Shown here: piece by piece, positions 1 through 14,020 of the stretch
Position numbering within the stretch: the first letter of the stretch is position 1
Layout: each line of letters begins with the position of its first letter
Source of the DNA: Cruorifilaria tuberocauda
Taxonomy: Eukaryota > Nematoda > Chromadorea > Rhabditida > Onchocercidae
Direction of reading: 5' to 3'
Length of the DNA: 64,000 nt
Assembly (NCBI GenBank): GCA_013365365.1
Contig: JABVXU010000034.1
Span: forward strand, 1 to 64,000
Program-made: the position numbers and the translations under genes
The notes under the pieces: generated by a model
What the model saw: only the letters and a program-made list of their open reading frames with translations
Told to the model about the DNA's origin: nothing
The model's database searches: none

Positions 1-538
1 TGCCACTGGATAGACCATGTTTTGATACCCATTAAAAAAAGCGAATTTAAAATAAAACATTTCCATAAAGTGCAACCTTTCTAGTAGGTCAGAACTGTTG
101 TAACAGTAATAAATCAAGTATAATCCTGGATTCTTCTACTGTTTGATATTACTCTCATTGTAATTTGCTTTAATTACTTTAATCATTATCATTGCTCTAA
201 TATTTAATCTATTGGAGATCTTCTCTAAAAAATATCATTTGCTGTACTTTTAGCAGTATCAAATTAAAATAAATCAAAAACAACGAAAAACATCTCTGAT
301 TTTAAACATTAGGTAAAATTCATCTAATGACTAAGATTTCTGAACAAATCTTACTGAAAGAAGCTTACTGGTAGAAGATAGTCTTCAAAAATGGTTGCCG
401 TGTATCAAACATCCAAAGGTTCCATTTGTTCCATTCAGATGTATCACCGAACAAAGTTTATTACTGACTTCATTATGTGATTTACAGTATTAACGTTATC
501 TTTACGCATTATATTTTTTGATGGAAATTGAAGATTAG
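1..538. other. Upstream stretch of sel-1, no exon recognised
   Basis: AT-rich sequence with no open frame resembling SEL-1. The first recognisable exon starts near 539 in mid-protein, so this is probably an intron of sel-1 with the 5' exons outside the window. Confidence 0.5.
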
Positions 539-2716
<2,178 letters not shown>

Positions 2717-3758
2717 GATATCTTCAAATTGCAGATGCTTTGCAGATCTCCTGTTCAATATTTTTTGAAAAAAAATAGAATAACTGTAGTATTTGCTTAA
2801 ATGCATTATTGTAAATTTTTATTCATTTATTTTTTCGAGTTATCTTTTTTTCCCCTTATTAAATACAAGATTAAAATATGGTACAGTAGGACGTATATTT
2901 TTATACCGTTTGTCCTTGCTGCATTGTTCATATGTTTAAACAGCTGATCCTTGAAGGAAATTAAAGAGTATACCATTGCTCGAATACAAAATGACAGCCT
3001 TGATATAAATGCATAAATGAACTTGTAGTTTCAGTTAATTTAAGTTATATTACTGGAATATGAACTTTATTTATCATTTTCTTTCTCTTTGTACATGCTT
3101 TTTAAGCCAAGTTAGCGGTTACGGGTAAATGCATCGTACATTTAACACATAGCAGTGCTAACTTATTTTTTCACTTCCTTATCACTGGTTTTGGTTATTT
3201 TTTAATCTCATATTTGCAGTCATCTGTTTCGTTGTATTTCATTATTTTTATCATCTAATGCTTTTAAGAGTAGCAGTATTTATAACAAATAAAATTTCTA
3301 TAGTGGAATATATACATGTGCTGACATCTCTATTGAACTGGATGGCAAGCTCTGATACCGTATTTATACAAATAATTTGCTGTTTTCACGTACATGTGTG
3401 AATTTGTTTGTATTATGCGTTATATCATGAGAAATGAATAGAAAGAAAACATTACTAGTTAATTAAAAAAAACTTATCCAATTTCATGATATGATGAAGA
3501 TGAACAGTTTTTATGTGTTCACGTTTTCTCTTATTTCATTTCAGTTTACAATGGAAAGTGGTCACTGTCATTTAGATGATTCGAAATTTTAACACTTTCT
3601 ATACGAAATGGCGTCATTAATTCCGCTTAGTCAAATACGGCAGAATACAGTCAATTTTTTCATGAGAAGTGTGCATTTGTATGAATGTTGTCAATAAAAA
3701 TTTTTTCCATATAGCGGTTGTTGGGAAAGAAGAGTATAACTCTTTTGTGTAATTTAAC
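2717..3758. other. Intergenic, sel-1 to mrps-5
   Basis: No convincing coding frame. It should hold the sel-1 3' UTR; an AATAAA lies at about 3288-3293. Nothing else recognised. Confidence 0.5.
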
Positions 3759-6700
3759 ATGTTTTCGATTCGTATTAAGTCACTAAGTTGCAAATTCTCG
3801 TGTTTAGGACCTGCTCGAGAATTGTGGAAGACGGTTACATCACTTTCTCCAGCTGGTATTAAGAAAGGACGAGCCAAAACTCGCCAAAGTGTTTTAAATC
3901 TTCAAAAGTTTTATCGTATCGGTGCTGGTACGTTTATTATATTTATTTTGTGTTGAAGCTCAGTATATATATTGAAATCTCAATTCATTTGGAGTTAACT
4001 TTTTAGGTCCTATAAAAGTAAAGTATCCTGGTTTAAATGCTCCTCTAACTACATTAAACAATGAGCCAATGATGGTGATGGAGAAAACAAAGGAAGAAAT
4101 CGATGGTGTTGAAGAACGTCTGAATAACATCATCGCCACTCGACCTTCGTCAGTTGCTTCGTGTCATAATGCAAATATAAACTCAATGAACTTTTTGACT
4201 AATTTTAGCTTTAGATTAAAACTTAAAAAAACTTAATTAAAACATAAACTTCATAATTCAAAATTATAAATTTTGTAGGAAAAAAAGGATAAAAGAAAAA
4301 TTACATCCATTGGAACGTGGTTTTGCTGGCACTCGAATTGAAGGTCAGAAATTGGGTCCACCACCACCTGTTGGTGATATTCATTTTGATGGATTTCAAT
4401 CTTACTGCCTCCAAGTATGTTTGCTTATAGATCAATTAATAACTTTAAAATGACATGCTTTGATTATGAGGGAAGTGAAAGAATCGGACCTAAGTTAAAG
4501 AATTATGAATTATGTATAATAAAATTGGCTATTTTCAATTAATAGTAATGATTTATTTCTAACATTAAAGGCAGTGATAACAATGGCTTATGATAACAGT
4601 ATGATAAAAGGTAGTAAAAATCTTTCGATGCATTGCTCTGTTATTTAGCTCTCATGTTAAGTTTATCTAAACGTTTATTTTCTTATTATAGCTGCGAAGA
4701 ATAACAAATATGACATCATATGGTCGACAACACACGATGTCAGCTCTAATTGTCACTGGTAACGGAAATGGTCTTGGTGGTTATGCAATCGGCAAAGCGG
4801 GTCTGAAGCACCATATTCGCGCTGTTGTGAACGGTATGAAGATGGCATCAAGAAAATTAGTGTATGTGGAACTTTTAGAGAACCGTACAATTTATCAAGA
4901 TTTCTATGCCGAGTGTCGTGGTAGCCGTATTTTCGCTCAAAGAAGGCCAAAAGGTTTCGGTGTGATTGCTCATCCAAGAATTATGAAAATTTGCGAGGTT
5001 ACTTTGTTTTTTTAAAAAATTTTCAGCGCAGTACCGTTCTCATCATATTTTATTGAGCGTGTTGCAAGTCCTGAACGATTATTTGTTATTCACTAGTTAT
5101 CATTCAATTAAAAAATTCTTTCATTCTTATGTACTAGTCTTTTTTCTCTTTATATGGAAAACTTTAACGCAGTTTTTAGGTACTTGGTATCAAAGATCTC
5201 GAATGTAAGTTGATGGGTTCTACTAGAAACTACATCGCGCTCACCCACGCTTTCTTTATAGGTAATTTCACGTCGTATTAAATGAAAATTACAGAATAGT
5301 TTTGATACGTAACTCTTTCTAATTTGAGCAATAAAAATGAAAAATCATTTTCAAAATTCTTTTATGCAGTCTAGATGTGTAGAATTTCAATAATCGATGC
5401 ATCTTTTTCAATCCCTTTTTCTTGAATTTTATACCAAGAAATAAATTTACTTCTTCATTGAAAGCGATAGCACATGAACAATTTACAACGCAATGCAATA
5501 GGAATTATATACGATGATTATTTGCAATTTTTTCTTGAATTCTATTTTTAAATGCTAGTTCTTAATTAATGATATTGATAGGTTTTTTGAAAATTTTTGT
5601 ATTTTTTATCATTCTCTTTTCTGATTTCAGCAACAAATTATAAAAATCAAATTCGGGAATCCTTATTTGATCCTCAGTTGCTTTCATATTTACTTCGTAT
5701 CTTCTTTATAATGCACAATATACATGACTCTTTCTAATAGATTCTCCATATCATGTCTCTCAGTGCTTTTTCGGAAAAAAATTTCAAAACTCGGGTTGGA
5801 TACAATTTTTGTTGATTGGACAAAATTTTATTAAGTTTATATAGGCCATAAACTTCATATTTTTAATTTGTGTGTAATGTTTACGTAAAACCGTTTGTCA
5901 TATATCGTTCTGTAATTCTTCTTTTCTTAATACCATCCTTCATTTGATAATTAAATATTAAAATCGATTTAGTTGCGAACGTTATTACCCATTCAATCCA
6001 AAAGGATGTTTGCTTAAATTGAAATCTTATCTTCCTTCATTTCTATGAAAATGCTAGCTAAGAATATGGAAGTGTCAATCATTGAACCTTTTTCTACAAA
6101 GTTAAAATCAGGTTATAATTAGCGATAATGTATTATTTACTATTGCATATTCCTTATTTAACTTTTTTTTGATGATATGGAATAGAAAGATTCATTTATT
6201 TAAATTCACATTTCCAACTAATATTTTATAAGTTTCATCAGTATATGTGAATATGATTCCACGTTTTCTGTTTTATTATAAGTTGGATTTCTTTATATTT
6301 TAATTCTTAAAATCTATTTCAAATTTGTAACTAATCATTTGTTTGGATCTATTTGTTTAACTTTCTTCATTGTTGCTAGTGTCGGCATGTGACTGTTTTT
6401 AGGTCTTTTGAATCAAGAAACTCATCAACAACTTGCGGAACGTAAGAAGTTGCATGTTGTTGAATTTTCTCCACATAGGAGATATTTTCCTATCAAAGTC
6501 GCTTCTCCTTTGCAATCAGAATTGAGATCAGAGCAAGATATTGAACCTAAAGAAGTGAGTTAAACTGTTAGTTACACTAGCTGCATGATATTAGTAGCAG
6601 GAAGTTTTATTGCAAAGAATACTGATAATCTCCTTTAAAAAAGAACTCAATCTATTCTCTTACTCTCAAGATGAGATAATTGACAGAATGAAGTTAAAAT

Positions 6701-7251
6701 TATTGTTATTGGCCATAAACTTTTTAAGTTGTTATTTTCAGAAATTATTACTAAATGATTTTTATGGCGAAGGACGTTTGCCACTGATCAAAAAGCAGGT
6801 TCCCTTTTATGCAAATCTTCCTAACCATCTTGCTGCAGAGGCGCTCAAACACCGCTTCCGAAATAGAGATAAAGTACTCATCTCTTTTTATTAACTTTTT
6901 TATTTTCTTTGAAATTTATTTTTTGTTCTTGAAATAAGTTTTTCAACGCAAGAGCAGTAATTTTTATAAAGCCAAAAAAAAGGTCGTAATTCACATCTAG
7001 CATTCTTGACAGAAACGATAACTTTTAATTAGCGTAAGATTACCATTTAATTAAAAAACCGGTTATTGCTTTATTTTCATTTTTTTAAGAGTATGATACG
7101 GTTGATGGCCGATGATGTTGTATCGCGCTGGACTCGTAATGAACGACGAAAATGGGCTGAAAAAAAGCACCAGGATATGTTAAGTGGGTTAATTCCGTTG
7201 CCGAAAGGAATTGCCTTATCGGGAATTCTGCCAAAACCTGAGGAAAAATAA
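3759..7251 (+). CDS. mrps-5: Mitochondrial small ribosomal subunit protein uS5m
   Basis: Eight exons: 3759-3927, 4007-4160, 4279-4414, 4692-4997, 5180-5261, 6403-6554, 6742-6873 and 7090-7251. The donor of exon 2 (4160) is the least certain; other joins keep phase. The S5 core is clear: SALIVTGNGNGLGGYAIGKA (RNA-binding/Gly-rich), then the C-terminal S5 fold with PKGFGVIAHPRI and a GIKD turn. The nematode-style tail includes LLNQETHQQLAERKKLHVVE, FYGEGRLPL and RWTRNERRKWAEKK. It is a structural protein of the mitochondrial small ribosomal subunit. The start is the ATG at 3759, followed by an Arg/Lys/Ser-rich N-terminus that would suit mitochondrial import. Intron 5 is unusually long (about 1.1 kb). 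In C. elegans, reduced mrps-5 triggers the mitochondrial unfolded protein response and extends lifespan; that is family knowledge, not seen here. Confidence 0.93.
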
Positions 7252-8494
7252 TTATTGGATGAATATTGTTGAGTATGTTTCTTATTTCGTTGACATAAGT
7301 ATCTTTTCTCGTGTTGAATTTATAAAAAAGTTCCTAAAGGTTTCCAGAATAAAATTTCACTTCATGGATGCATTGTTAACTGTTTGTTCGTTCATGGGTC
7401 CAGTATAGTTCCACTCATGTTCCCAACTCTCTGGCAATCAGGATGGTCATTGCTGAGAACGATGATATTGTTGGATAATATTGAGTGAACTGAATTTCAG
7501 CACTCAGAAATGTTTCTACCTCATCGAATCTCGAATTTTCTTCCTTATTCAGTGGTTTGAAATGACGAAATATTCCTATCTTTTAAAATTACATTTAAAG
7601 TCTGCATAAGAGATGTGGTGATACTCTTCAAATGTACTACTATTTTGAAAATTGTCATTAAGTCCTATGCATATACATTGATAAAAATTCATTGCCGCCC
7701 AGTCTGTGAGTATGAATATTTGAAGAAATAGTTCAGATCATGTCGGCGATTTCGATCAGCAAGCATAATTTAATCATTAAATTGTGTAAGGTATTATTTG
7801 GTTGATTATGTTGGTAGTAAGCGAAGTAGCATGAAATTGATAGAAGTTGAAGTTCAGTTTGATGCAGCCAAGATGGAGTGAAACAATAAGCAAACGAAAA
7901 GGACTGGATGGTTTCATTATCTTTATTGGTAACAGTTATCCGTGAAGCATTAAACTTGATTGCTAAATTGAGGATTAGGAAATAGTTCGTTACGCTTGAT
8001 AGAATTCAGAATCCTCAGATTCAGTAAAAGCGAAGTGAATGCAACTGTTAAGTAGTAGAATTTCTTCCTTCCTTCAATTAATTTTTCCCTGTCGCATGAT
8101 ACAATATGTCTTTTCACTTATGAATGTTCAATCTTCCCCTCATGACCAAATTTCAGTCAATATAACGAAAAGTTCTATTTTTTTGACATAAAAAATGTTT
8201 TCAAAAGTCGAAAATGATTACGATTTTAACAGATAGATGAGATTAAAATAACCTCAGATAGTGTACTTTAGTATCTCTGAGAAGAGATAATCTGATGCAA
8301 GATAGATGCAAGATTAGATCATTCTCCATAAGAGGGATTAGCAGATTTCAAAGCGAGTCGTGTCGCAATTTAGTCAATTGCGAAGCTCAATGTCAATGTG
8401 TGAAGGAGCCATTAGTTCGCTTATGTTTCATTTCGACTTGTTGGGTTCATTTCACTTTAACTAATATAATAATCTTCTAGTAGATAAAGCAGAA
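7252..8494. other. Intergenic, mrps-5 to eIF3m
   Basis: AT-rich, no supported exon. Short open frames look random. A TTCTAG acceptor-like site at about 8480, 15 bases before the next ATG, could be a spliced-leader trans-splice site. Confidence 0.45.
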
Positions 8495-11011
8495 ATGGCC
8501 GACACGAAGGCTCTGCCTGTATTCGCATTTACGGACGATCGGATACAATTACAACAATTGCGCGCATATATGAGAGAACATGGCTCGCCAATGAGTGAAG
8601 AGGGTCAATTCTGTTCACATTTTTAATGCAACAGTGAAGGAATTCATGATATCACGATCTGTATATCATACACAAAGGCGGAATTTTCAGGACCAGCAGA
8701 TTTTAGTGAAAATTTGGAAGAACTGGTTAAATCAGTCGCTGTTTTGGGCAATTTGGAAAGTGAGAAGGAAGTGGAAATGATTTTGAATTCGATATCATCG
8801 CTTATTGTCGTACTTACACCGGAAGCAGCTGAGAAAATAATTAATGAATTTTGTCAGCAATTATCCTCGGAAAATTTTAAAGGTACCGGCTGGAATAGCA
8901 ATGTGAGTTGTTTCATCTGTTAGCTGATTTTCTTATCCCCATTGTACTCAGCCTCATAACAGTGACACGCGAATTTTCAGGCCTCATCAGCTGTCCGAAC
9001 CCTTTCAAACCTATTTTTTGCTTTTAATAAGCATCCACGAGTGCAACATGCTCTTTATGTTACCTTGGTGGCGCTGTGTGGACGAGCACGAATCATCGGC
9101 GATTTAGATACAAGTACTGAGAAAGTGAATGAATACATCAATCGTTGGTCATTGGATCAGAAGCAACAGCGCAGTCTTTTGCGGTTGATTCATTGGGCTC
9201 TTATCCGTGATGGAAGAGCCGACCAGGCAGCTAAAGTTAGTTTGATGAAATTTTGGGCTGGAAGACAGAAATTAACTCGAGAGTGGTTGGATCATTATAA
9301 CTATTCCCCAAGAACTCGTGTTCAAGAGTAATGATGTGTGGAAAACATTTTCTGCATCTTACTAGTAGTGGGAGTATTTTTCCTGTCGAAATTTTTGAGA
9401 TGATTAAGAAGCGAACTCTGCAATTTTATTCCTCTAATTTTTAAAACTTTGCTGTCATGGGAAAAAGTGGGCGCTTTTAGTTGACCGAAAGATTTGCAGT
9501 TTTCGGTCCTTATCGGTTTGTCGAATATGCTTTTCAAATGATTTCACCGCGATTTGTAAAACCGATGACTACCAGACAGGGTCAAATTAGAAATAAATTA
9601 GAATAACGGTCATTACTGAGAAAATGAGATATGCGCAGTTAAACTATCCGTATATATAATTTATCTTTTTTAAAAAATATATTCCAGAATCGAGTAACAT
9701 ATTTCAACTTATAAAAACTGCAATTACTTTCTTTGATGACTAGTTATAAGTTTTTCTTACTGCACGATTTATTAAGCAGGGGATCAATTAAGAGTAATTA
9801 CAGTTCTATGATGCTTGTTTTAGACAATGACGGCTTTACTAAGAACATACACTGATGCTGATGCTGCATCTGCTATAGAAGATGCTCGTGAATGCGTGAG
9901 AACAGCAATTGTCGATCCGAAATCATTCAGTTTCGATCATTTATTACGACTTTCTGCAGTACAGTTGCTCGAAAAAGTACATTTATATAAGAAATCATCC
10001 ATTTATAAAAAGACATACATTTGTTGGGCGTAATAGTTCAGATGTAAGTAATTGTTAATGTATAGCGTTTGATGTATTTAACGCAAGCGTAGGAAAGCAT
10101 AATTTTTGGGCTATTCACCTTTTTATTTGGTTGCTACCACTTTATTCACTAATGTAATGAATAGAGTAATCTGTTGCGTAATATTTTTATTAATCAGTTG
10201 TTATTTAATGTATTTTCAGAGTGATCCACTTATGCACGAAATATTAAAACTGTTTTCTCAAGGCACTTTGAAAGATTATCAAACCTTTGTTATGAAACAT
10301 CCAGCTTTTATTAGTGAAAAATTGCATGTTGATGATACAGTTTTGATTAAGAAGATGCGGTTACTAACGCTAATGGATATGGCCGAGAAGAAGACTGTAA
10401 GGTTTTAATGATTTAGAAGAGGAAATTTTGTGATTTATTATACAATAAAATTTTCTACTCATTTTCATTTTAAAGTTAATTAATTTCTTGGAATTAGATG
10501 TAAATAAGTCTTAGAAATAAGATAACATGACATTCTGCCTTTTAATTTCGAAAAATTTAGACTGGACCTATCAGATGTAGTACTATAAAGAATTTTCTTA
10601 TACAGGAAAATTTTTCAACCTTATTTAATGCCAGATTATTTGCAGGTGATATCTCTTCATGATTTATCGCTTGAAGTTGATATACCAGAAAATGAAGAGC
10701 TCGAGGAATTTATAATTGAAGCAATTAGAATAAATGCAATCGGCGTACGTTCGTTTCTATTTCTCTAAGAAAGCTTTAGAAATTCACTACGAAGTATTTT
10801 TTTTCATTATGTATTAGTTCCATAAAAATATGTATTTCAGGGTAAAATAAATGAATTAAAGAAAGAACTCAATGTGACGTCACTTCAACATCGACGTTTT
10901 GGTCGTCCACAGTGGGAGCTGCTTCGAAAGCGACTTATTACATTAATTGGTAGCTTAAGTACATCACACGGAAATATCAAGGATGTATGTGCTAACTGTA
11001 GCACCCCGTGA
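8495..11011 (+). CDS. cif-1: Translation initiation factor eIF3 subunit M (PCI protein)
   Basis: Seven exons (8495-8603, 8691-8902, 8981-9235, 9824-9976, 10220-10396, 10646-10744, 10841-11011), all in phase, giving 391 aa, close to the family length. The N-terminus (about 1-100) is the eIF3m helical region. The middle has [18 protein letters not shown] and a [19 protein letters not shown] segment that matches the eIF3m pattern WNLTTEKKHTLLRLLYEAL. The end carries the PCI domain, with [15 protein letters not shown] and a C-terminal [15 protein letters not shown]. eIF3m is a subunit of the eIF3 complex on the 40S ribosome; its C. elegans counterpart CIF-1 is also shared with the COP9 signalosome. 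The ATG at 8495 has a good context and an acceptor just upstream, suggesting trans-splicing. Intron 3 is the longest, about 590 bases. Confidence 0.92.
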
Positions 11012-11440
11012 TTTATTTGTTCTTGTTCTTATACATGTGCATTCTATTTTGAGACTTGGAATATATTTTTTACCCATTTTGTCATAATTAAAAAGTGGAG
11101 ATTGCGTAAGTAGTGAATGGAGATATGTAATGTTGAATTCTCACTAAGTATCGTTTGAAAAGTGGTATTCGTTAATCATTTGCAAGTGGCACCATATAGA
11201 TAAATTCGATTGTAACTTTGATAGTGTAATAAACTTCATGTGGAAATTTCTATCGTTTTAAATTTGCATTCGATTATGCTTTTTACTTCCCATTTTTTGC
11301 TGCGAGTTGATTTCTGATTCCAAAGGTTTGGAAGAATTTGCGACGTTGACGTTTAGGGTTTTTTTTGTGGAAGTGTTCCTGCGCATCTTGAAATTTATTA
11401 TTGTATTTAAGTATTATTGAATCGCTGCAGGTATCATTGA

Positions 11441-13528
11441 ATGGATGCTGGTGGAGGTGGCATTGCATCTTCTCAGGTAGAAGCTATTGATAAAGAACAG
11501 GTATTTGAATGGATCTTAGATTTGAGCGATTCAAGTAAACGAGAACAAGCGCTACTGGAACTAAGGTATTCCTTATTAGCGCTTTGTTATAGTAAGCCTT
11601 AAATGGTCATAAATTTTAATATCTTCCTCTACTTTATTGTGTTAAGCATTCCAAAAGTTCTTACAGCGTTATCGCATTCAATATTTTTCGAAATTTTAAA
11701 CGGTGTTTATTCGAACGAACGAAATAGGATATTGTAGGTTTTTAGTAAGTTGAAGATGCATTTAAATTTCTTTATGTGTGTAAAGTATAGCAAAAAACGA
11801 GAAACAGTTCCCGATCTACCTTTATGGTTATGGTATTCATTTGGTTCAATGGCTTCTCTACTGCAAGAAGTAATTTCGATCTATCCAGCAATCATGCCAC
11901 CGACACTTACTGCAGGGCAATCTAACCGTGTGTGCAATGCCCTAGCTCTAATGCAATGTGTTGCATCACATAAGGAAACTAGAAGCCCATTTTTACAAGG
12001 TATTTTTAAATTTTTGGGAGAGATTAGTGATAATTCGCAAAGTTTAACATTGATTTTTATTTTTTACTGGAGTTCAGTTCTTTTTTTTTAGCTAAATATG
12101 TGCAAAATATCCTCTATTGATATTTTTCTAATATTAACACTATTTCAGCTAGTCTAAAAAATGTGTCCAATATGAAAACAATAAGCAATTATTTTCATTT
12201 TTAAATTCGTATCCTAGCTATAATATAGTGTGAAGGCTATAGCTATAATAGCTGTAGCTTCACATTTGTTGCTGTTATTATGAGAAAATGGAGAGATTGT
12301 CAAGATAAAAAATAAGTTAAAATCGAAAAACAGTTGTCTAATTCAGATGTTTGAAATGTTTGAACAGTTTGTTTTTTCTAGCCCATATCCCATTATTTCT
12401 GTATCCATTTTTGCACACAACAAAGACTTCGCGACCATTCGAATATCTGCGCTTAACGTCTCTAGGTGTCATCGGTGCTTTGGTGAAAACTGATGAGCAG
12501 GTAAGCTAATGAAATCATTAAGTTTCTAAAATGTTTAAATTCAATAGAAGTATTTGATTAATTGTTGTGATTATGATTAGTTTTCTTCAATATAATTTTT
12601 TTATAGGAAGTTATTCAGTTCCTCCTTTCAACTGAAATAATCCCGTTATGTTTGCGGATTATGGAAAATGGAACGGAATTATCAAAAACAGTGGCCACTT
12701 TTATTTTGCAGAAAATATTACTTGACGATACCGGTTTAGCGTACATTTGTCAAACCTATGAGCGCTTTTCCCATGTTGCTATGATTTTGGTAAAGTTGTA
12801 GATATTTAAACCTCATGAGTGCTTCTTCGTGCATGCTAAGCAATTTTTTAATCAAGTTCTAGGTTACACTGTAAATATGTTAATATTAAACAAATTCTAA
12901 TCTTTCCTTTGTTCTAAATTTGGAGTGATAATGACTGTACTGCTACCTTCAATGGCTTGAAGCTCATTCCGATTGACTGTGGTTTAATAAAAGGTTCTAA
13001 AATTGTTCACGAATCTTCTAGGATAGTGTACGGACATGTTGATATATTGTAGGGCAAAATGGTATTGCATTTGGCCAAAGAACCGTCACAGCGACTTCTG
13101 AAGCATGTTGTTCGGTGTTACAGCCGTCTTTCCGACAATCCAAGGTAGTTATTTTCTCTGATTTTATCTAGTTCCAGTTACGAAAAGTATATTATTGATT
13201 TCGAAATAATTCGTACCATTCATTTGTGAGGAGAAATCACGTTTTGTTTGATTCTCCAATTTTTGTTTTGCAGGAATCAATAATTTTCAGAGCATTGCAA
13301 GCATTACGACAGTGTTTGCCAGATCAACTAAGAGATGAAACTTTTACTCGAGTCCTAGCAGATGACAAATCGACCAGACATTGGTTGAAACAACTTCTGA
13401 AAAATATCGGTAAATTCATTGGTTTCTTTAAAATATTACTAAGAGCAACTTGCTGTTTAAACTGTTTTATCATCCAATCACTTAGGGAATATCGAATGTT
13501 ATTTTCAGGTTTTTCTGTGAGTCCTTGA
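11441..13528 (+). CDS. ntl-9: CCR4-NOT complex subunit 9 (Rcd1/CNOT9)
   Basis: Exons 11441-11565, 11791-11999, 12382-12500, 12607-12789, 13053-13144, 13291-13409 and a short last exon 13509-13528, about 288 aa (human CNOT9 is 299). The armadillo-type core is nearly invariant: [73 protein letters not shown] and [16 protein letters not shown]9 is a scaffold of the deadenylase complex and binds Trp motifs of GW182-type proteins. The last exon (7 codons) is inferred only from a TTTCAG acceptor in phase with an immediate stop, so the true C-terminus could lie further on. The gene starts 430 bases after the eIF3m stop; an acceptor (CTGCAG, ending at 11430) lies 10 bases before the ATG. Confidence 0.92.
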
Positions 13529-14020
13529 AATTTTCCAAAAATATTCGAAGGCAAGAAATGTCGCAGGTGTCTTTGAACAAAGCGAGTTTTTATTAGCTGA
13601 TTGCACGTTACTGATCAGTAAACTGTGTTCAAATATTTTCTGATAAAAATATGGATTGTACGAAACGGTTTTATGAGAAAGTTATGTTCATCTATTTTTT
13701 TTTCGATAGTATCCGAACCTTTGTTTTCATAATACATAACTCAAGCCTGCTAAAAGTTGAGGAATGTTGTAAACAAATAAATCAGGATAAAAGTCATGTA
13801 GACATCAACCTGGAGTAAGCTTGAATTCTTGTAGGAAATCGCTTGCAAATTTCATTTTACTTCAACTTCTATACTTCAATAATTGGAAAAATCCTAAAAG
13901 TTTAATACAATGTTGCTGTCAGAAACAGTAAATAGCGGTGATTGTCAAAACGCTTGTTTACATTTAAACAGCTTTTCTACTGAACGCTGGTATAATGCGC
14001 TCTCGTTTTGTTCAAGGTTG

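Noticed and set aside
4572..4612. Possible extra mrps-5 exon between a TTAAAG acceptor and AAAAG/GTAG
   Set aside because: The conserved S5 sequence joins directly from 4414 to 4692 in phase; inserting this segment would break the alignment.
7790..8480. Possible small plus-strand gene before eIF3m
   Set aside because: Short frames without splice phase agreement or motif.
12229..12265. Imperfect palindrome of GTGAAG...CTTCAC in a CNOT9 intron
   Set aside because: Arms have mismatches; plausible by chance in AT-rich intron sequence, so not listed as a repeat.
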